From positions 1-8,757 of the forward strand of contig CAYWZO010000068.1 of the NCBI GenBank assembly GCA_964462865.1: a DNA stretch of 8,757 nucleotides, given 5' to 3'. Below are positions 6,036-8,757 of the stretch, piece by piece. Source of the stretch: Fen-1077 sp964462865. GTDB taxonomy: Bacteria; Chloroflexota; Dehalococcoidia; Dehalococcoidales; RBG-16-60-22. Under the pieces are notes generated by a model that was given only the letters and a program-made list of their open reading frames with translations, made no database searches and had not been told where the DNA came from. A program made the translations under genes and the position numbers. Position 1 is the first letter of the stretch, and every line of letters begins with the position of its first letter.

Positions 6036-6254
6036 ATGACACAACCGGCGGTTGCCAAGAAAAAGGGTTTCCGGCTCTTTAACTATATCGGCGAGATTGT
6101 TAACGAGCTGAAAAAAGTGGTCTGGCTCTCCCGGAGGGAGGCGGCCTACCTGACGGGGCTGGTGCTGCTGGTGACCATCATTGCAGGTATTGTCCTGGGG
6201 GCCCTGGATTACGGTTTCTCCGCCCTGGTGGATAAGATATTCACAGGCAGATGA
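6036..6254 (+). CDS. secE: Preprotein translocase subunit SecE
   Basis: SecE clamps SecY in the SecYEG protein-conducting channel of the inner membrane. The 72-residue protein has the short single-spanning form usual outside enterics. A basic N-terminus (KKKGFRLFNYIGE) leads into the conserved amphipathic motif VNELKKVVWLSRRE (22-35). A hydrophobic helix follows at about 38-58. The motif reads WLSR where many relatives have WPSR, a mild difference. A GGTGGA at 6021-6026 lies 9 bases before the ATG. The gene sits between rpmG and nusG, its standard place. Confidence 0.95.
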   Translation: MTQPAVAKKKGFRLFNYIGEIVNELKKVVWLSRREAAYLTGLVLLVTIIAGIVLGALDYGFSALVDKIFTGR

Positions 6255-6337
6255 GGGCCGCCTCCGGAAGGATAGAGTTCATTTAATGGGCGCGATATTC
6301 ACTGTTTCCCCCGGCAAAGCTGGTAGCGAGGTTAGCT

Positions 6338-6871
6338 ATGGCCGATAATGACAAGAAGTGGTATGTGATTCATACCTATTCCGGGCATGAAGAGCGGGTC
6401 AAGAAGAACCTGGAACAGCGCATCAAGTTTATGGACACCAGCACCGAAATCGCCCAGGTGGTGATACCTACCGAGGAAGAAATCGAGGTCAAGGGCGGGC
6501 GGCGGCGCACGGTGACCCGGAAGATACTGCCCGGTTATGTCCTCGTCCAGATGAAGATGGATGAGAATACCTGGAGCGTCGTGCGCAACACCCCGGGCGT
6601 CACCGGTTTCGTGGGGAGCGGCAACACCCCCACCCCTTTGCAGGAGAAGGAAGTCGGCGAGATATTGAAGCAGATGTCCGCCGAGGCCCCCAAGGTCAAG
6701 GTCGGCTTCCGCAAAGGGCAGAGCATCAGGGTGACCGACGGCCCGTTTATCGATTTCGTGGGCGTGGTGGACGAGATTAATACAGAAAAAGGCAAAGTCA
6801 AGGTGCTTCTCTCCTTATTCGGCCAGGAAACGCCGGTGGAGCTTGACTTTTTACAGATAGACAAACTGTAA
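6338..6871 (+). CDS. nusG: Transcription termination/antitermination factor NusG
   Basis: NusG binds RNA polymerase, modulates pausing and Rho-dependent termination, and can link polymerase to the ribosome. The 177 residues show the N-terminal NGN domain (WYVIHTYSGHEERVKKNL at 8-25, ILPGYVLVQM at 63-72 and the signature VVRNTPGVTGFVGS at 81-94). The C-terminal KOW domain runs from about 127 (GQSIRVTDGPFIDFVGVV) to the end. GAGG at 6328-6331 lies 6 bases before the ATG. An 83-base gap separates it from secE, and no clear promoter is visible there. It is followed by a palindromic repeat and then rplK. Confidence 0.98.
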   Translation: MADNDKKWYVIHTYSGHEERVKKNLEQRIKFMDTSTEIAQVVIPTEEEIEVKGGRRRTVTRKILPGYVLVQMKMDENTWSVVRNTPGVTGFVGSGNTPTPLQEKEVGEILKQMSAEAPKVKVGFRKGQSIRVTDGPFIDFVGVVDEINTEKGKVKVLLSLFGQETPVELDFLQIDKL

Positions 6872-6885
6872 TGTAAACTAAAAAT

Positions 6886-6954
6886 GTCATTCCGTACTTG
6901 ATACGGAATCCAGGTGGGGTGGAGTGTCTGGATTCCCGCTTTCGCGGGAATGAC
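6886..6954. repeat. Composite palindromic repeat between nusG and rplK
   Basis: The 69-base element is made of nested inverted repeats. GTCATTCC (6886-6893) pairs with GGAATGAC (6947-6954). Hairpin one is ATTCCGTA (6889-6896) with TACGGAAT (6902-6909). Hairpin two is ATTCCCGC (6932-6939) with GCGGGAAT (6944-6951). GGAATCCAG (6905-6913) pairs with CTGGATTCC (6928-6936). The two arms are diverged inverted copies of one palindrome of the widespread type GTCATTCCCGCG...CGCGGGAATCCAG, whose reverse translation is often seen as the spurious peptide VIPAKAGIQ. It encodes no protein. It begins 14 bases after the nusG stop and ends 9 bases before the rplK ribosome binding site, so it is transcribed within the operon. 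Confidence 0.88.
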
Positions 6955-6977
6955 GGTGGCCAAGGGAGAAAAAGTAA

Positions 6978-7400
6978 ATGGCAAAAAAAGTAAAAACAGT
7001 CATCAAGTTACAGATACCGGCCGGACAGGCCAACCCGGCCCCGCCGGTGGGCCCGGCGCTGGGCCAGCACGGGCTTAACATCATGGCCTTCTGCAAAGAG
7101 TACAACGAAAAGACGGCCAGCCAGGCCGGTGCCATCATACCGGTGGAGATAACCGTTTATGAAGACCGGTCGTTCACCTTCGTCACCAAGACGCCGCCGG
7201 CCTCGGACTTGCTCAAGAAAGCGTTGAAGCTGGAAAAGGCGAGCGGCCGGCCCGGGCATGAGGTGGCCGGGACACTGACGCGGCAGCAACTCCGCGAGCT
7301 CGCCGAGCTTAAGGCCAAGGACCTGAATATCAAGAGTATCGAAGCGGCGGAACGCATTATCGCCGGCACCGCCCGCAGCATGGGTATCAAGGTGGAGTAA
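6978..7400 (+). CDS. rplK: Ribosomal protein L11 (uL11)
   Basis: L11 binds the GTPase-associated region of 23S rRNA at the base of the ribosomal stalk. The 140 residues match the usual length. The N-terminal domain carries PPVGPALGQHGLNIM (22-36), the segment contacted by thiopeptide antibiotics and involved in factor binding. The C-terminal RNA-binding domain runs from about TPPASDLLKKALKL (72-85) to the end. GGGAG at 6964-6968 is 9 bases before the ATG, directly after the palindromic repeat. rplA starts one base after the stop. I could not recognise an L1-binding operator upstream, as the gap is mostly repeat. Confidence 0.98.
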   Translation: MAKKVKTVIKLQIPAGQANPAPPVGPALGQHGLNIMAFCKEYNEKTASQAGAIIPVEITVYEDRSFTFVTKTPPASDLLKKALKLEKASGRPGHEVAGTLTRQQLRELAELKAKDLNIKSIEAAERIIAGTARSMGIKVE

Positions 7401-7401
7401 T

Positions 7402-8115
7402 ATGGTCAAACACGGAAAGAAATATCTGGAAGTTGCTAAAGAAGTTGATGCCGCCAGGGCCTACCCGCCGGATGAGGCCGTGGCCCTGGTCAAGAAGACC
7501 GCCCGCGCCAAGTTCGACGAGACGGTGGAGCTGCACCTGCGCATGGGACTCGACCCGCGTAACGCCGCCCAGCAGGTAAGAGGGGTGGCCCTGCTGCCCC
7601 ACGGACTGGGTAAAAAAATACGGGTGCTGGTCTTCGCCCAGGGCGAGGCGGAGAGGGTGGCCAAGGACGCCGGCGCCGATTTCGTCGGCGGGGACGACAT
7701 CATCAAAAAGATTGAAGAAGGCTGGATAGATTTCGATACGGCCATCGCCATACCGGAGATGATGGGCCGGGTCGGCAAGCTGGGTAAAATCCTGGGCCGG
7801 CGCGGCCTGATGCCCAATCCCAAGGCGGGTACGGTCGTCGCCATGAACGATTTGCCCCGGGTCATCGAGGACGCCCGCAAGGGCCGTGTTGAATACAAGC
7901 TCGACCGCACCGCCATCATCCACGTGCCGCTGGGGAAGGTCAGCTTCGAGGCCAGGGCGCTGCTGGACAACCTGACGGCGATTATCGAGGCGGTGGTCAA
8001 GGCCAAGCCGAGCGGGGCCAAGGGCCAGTACGTTAAAAGCGCCTTCATCACCACCACCATGGGGCCGGGCATCAAGCTCGACCTTTCGAGCGCGCTGGCG
8101 CTTAGTGCAGCATAA
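7402..8115 (+). CDS. rplA: Ribosomal protein L1 (uL1)
   Basis: L1 forms the mobile L1 stalk that helps release deacylated tRNA; in many bacteria it also represses its own rplK-rplA mRNA. The 237 residues have typical length. The family signature IPEMMGRVGKLGKILGRRGL continues into MPNPKAGT (about 118-144). KFDETVELHLRMGLDPR (38-53) begins the rRNA-binding domain, and FITTTMGPGIKLD ends it. GGTGGAG at 7391-7397, inside the end of rplK, serves the ATG at 7402, so the two genes are tightly coupled. In many genomes rplJ and rplL follow; here a terminator and a repeat follow instead, and rplJ is not in the window. Confidence 0.98.
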   Translation: MVKHGKKYLEVAKEVDAARAYPPDEAVALVKKTARAKFDETVELHLRMGLDPRNAAQQVRGVALLPHGLGKKIRVLVFAQGEAERVAKDAGADFVGGDDIIKKIEEGWIDFDTAIAIPEMMGRVGKLGKILGRRGLMPNPKAGTVVAMNDLPRVIEDARKGRVEYKLDRTAIIHVPLGKVSFEARALLDNLTAIIEAVVKAKPSGAKGQYVKSAFITTTMGPGIKLDLSSALALSAA

Positions 8116-8141
8116 GTCAGGATAAATTATAAGGTGAGTTT

Positions 8142-8168
8142 AAGAGGGGCTGAAAAAGCCCCTCTTTT
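8142..8168 (+). terminator. Rho-independent terminator after rplA
   Basis: AAGAGGGGC (8142-8150) pairs perfectly with GCCCCTCTT (8158-8166) across the 7-base loop TGAAAAA. The stem is followed by a short T run broken by GG, then TTTG. It ends the tuf-to-rplA transcript. A partial second copy of its loop and 3' arm lies about 150 bases downstream. Confidence 0.8.
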
Positions 8169-8173
8169 GGTTT

Positions 8174-8285
8174 GTCATTGCGAGGAGCGAAACGACGTGG
8201 CAATCCCGTGAATTGATTAAAGATGATGATAGAGATTGCCGCGCCTCCGCCTACGCTTAAGCTACGGCGGATGGCTCGCAATGAC
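8174..8285. mobile_element. MITE-like palindromic element downstream of rplA
   Basis: GTCATTGCGAG (8174-8184) and CTCGCAATGAC (8275-8285) are perfect 11-base terminal inverted repeats bounding about 112 bases. Inside, GGCAATC (8199-8205) pairs with GATTGCC (8234-8240). TCCGCC (8246-8251) pairs with GGCGGA (8266-8271) around the palindrome GCTTAAGC (8255-8262). The motif GTCATTGCGAGGAGCGAAACGA is of a type common in many bacterial genomes. There is no coding capacity. A transposase supplied elsewhere is inferred, not seen. Confidence 0.8.
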
Positions 8286-8293
8286 GGCAGGAT

Positions 8294-8317
8294 AAGGACT
8301 GAAAGGCCCCTCTTTTT
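8294..8317. repeat. Partial second copy of the rplA terminator sequence
   Basis: CTGAAAGGCCCCTCTTTTT (8299-8317) closely repeats CTGAAAAAGCCCCTCTTTT (8150-8168) in the rplA terminator. The 5' stem arm GAGGGGC is missing, so this copy cannot form the same hairpin by itself, although its GCCCCTC-like arm could pair at a distance with 8144-8149. The two copies flank the MITE-like element. Confidence 0.55.
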
Positions 8318-8408
8318 GTTACTTTACTATAATTCTTACTTCTTAATCATATCAGTTACCGGAACGTGGTGGTATTTCTTTTGCTAGTATGAATGTCATT
8401 TTAAAACT
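8318..8408. other. AT-rich spacer with no recognised feature
   Basis: This stretch is distinctly AT-rich and lies between the end of the rplA side and the stop of the minus-strand gene. A TATAAT at 8328-8333 has no -35 partner. I see no hairpin terminator for the minus-strand gene and no RNA gene. Together with the terminator and repeats it makes a gene-free gap of about 290 bases after rplA. Confidence 0.5.
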
Positions 8409-8757
8409 CTATTGTTTATTCAATTTTTCAAAGGATATCCTTAATTCATTCCTCATCTGTTCAGCTTTATCAGTTCCAGCAATGATACTTATGTTATGCA
8501 ATTTATTATTCCCCTTAAAAACATTACCATCGAAAATTATAACACCCCCCCATTCTTCATTAAGCGTAGCAATTATTGCAGTATCAGGGGAAACACCCGT
8601 CTCAGCAACTACAGAGAGGGTACCTCCTACTTCAGCAACTAAATTTTCCCGCATTGACCAAACACTTGGTCCGTAAAAAGTGCAATTTTCAAATACTTTA
8701 CCGCTTACGATTGGTTCACTATACATTGGTACTAAATCAGTAGCTCTAATATTTAAA
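8409..8757 (-). CDS. AT-rich hypothetical protein, partial (N-terminus beyond the window)
   Basis: The frame is open from the right edge of the window to a TAG at 8409-8411, giving the last 115 residues. An internal ATG at 8724-8726 (complement) exists, but the frame continues upstream with plausible coding sequence (NIRATDLVPMYSEP), so the gene is probably cut by the edge. The text has a regular, likely beta-rich pattern: VSGKVFENCTFYGPSV, then GGVIIFDGNVFKGNN, then NISIIAGTDKAEQMRNELRIS. This resembles bacterial hypothetical proteins with repeated FxNCxFxG units, but I cannot name a family with confidence. No signal or membrane segment is visible in this part. Base composition is far more AT-rich than the neighbours, which suggests recent acquisition. 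It is convergent with the rplA operon. Function is unknown. Confidence 0.72.
   Translation of the reverse strand, partial: LNIRATDLVPMYSEPIVSGKVFENCTFYGPSVWSMRENLVAEVGGTLSVVAETGVSPDTAIIATLNEEWGGVIIFDGNVFKGNNKLHNISIIAGTDKAEQMRNELRISFEKLNKQ

Noticed and set aside
6535..6984. Minus-strand open frame containing VIPAKAGIQ
   Set aside because: This peptide is a known false translation of the palindromic repeat at 6886-6954, and the rest is antisense to nusG.
8389..8676. Plus-strand open frame of 95 codons near the right end
   Set aside because: It overlaps the minus-strand frame, which is open to the window edge and has more protein-like sequence. The plus-strand product lacks any family pattern.
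1..8757. CRISPR array, defence system, phage or integrase genes
   Set aside because: No regularly spaced direct repeats and no protein with such motifs were seen on either strand. The region is housekeeping with small palindromic repeats.

Overview
The window looks like chromosomal DNA from a bacterium of the phylum Chloroflexota, probably near class Dehalococcoidia. This rests on the tRNA-tuf-rpmG-secE-nusG-rplK-rplA order, the Cys-rich insert in EF-Tu, the protein style and the two families of small palindromic repeats; no 16S rRNA is present to confirm it. Most of it has moderately high GC content. The last ~440 bases are clearly AT-rich.

Layout. 1-60 is the possible tail of an upstream gene. 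79-1517 is a two-gene operon for the A and B subunits of a class I (3-oxoacid type) CoA-transferase, closed by a strong hairpin terminator (1549-1576). 1601-2056 encodes a small 16-cysteine DUF3795-like protein. 2122-3210 is aspartate-semialdehyde dehydrogenase (asd) with its own promoter. It converges on a minus-strand tRNA-Asn(GUU) (3271-3346), and a bidirectional terminator lies between them. 3467-4162 is a rhomboid-family intramembrane serine protease.

4210-8115 is the translation and export block: promoter, tRNA-Thr(UGU), tRNA-Tyr(GUA), a second promoter, tRNA-Thr(GGU), then tuf (EF-Tu), rpmG (L33), secE, nusG, rplK (L11) and rplA (L1), all on the + strand. These genes supply EF-Tu and some of its tRNA substrates, ribosomal proteins L33, L11 and L1, the SecE translocon subunit and the NusG elongation factor. 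A 69-bp composite palindromic repeat is inserted between nusG and rplK.

After rplA comes a terminator (8142-8168), where rplJ-rplL would often continue. A MITE-like element of about 112 bp with 11-bp perfect terminal inverted repeats (8174-8285) follows, then a partial second copy of the terminator sequence. The window ends in an AT-rich minus-strand gene of unknown function that runs off the right edge.

I found no CRISPR array, transposase, phage gene, toxin-antitoxin pair or defence system. This is mainly a housekeeping region. The points of interest are the repeats embedded in and next to the ribosomal-protein operon, the break in that operon after rplA, and the AT-rich partial gene.
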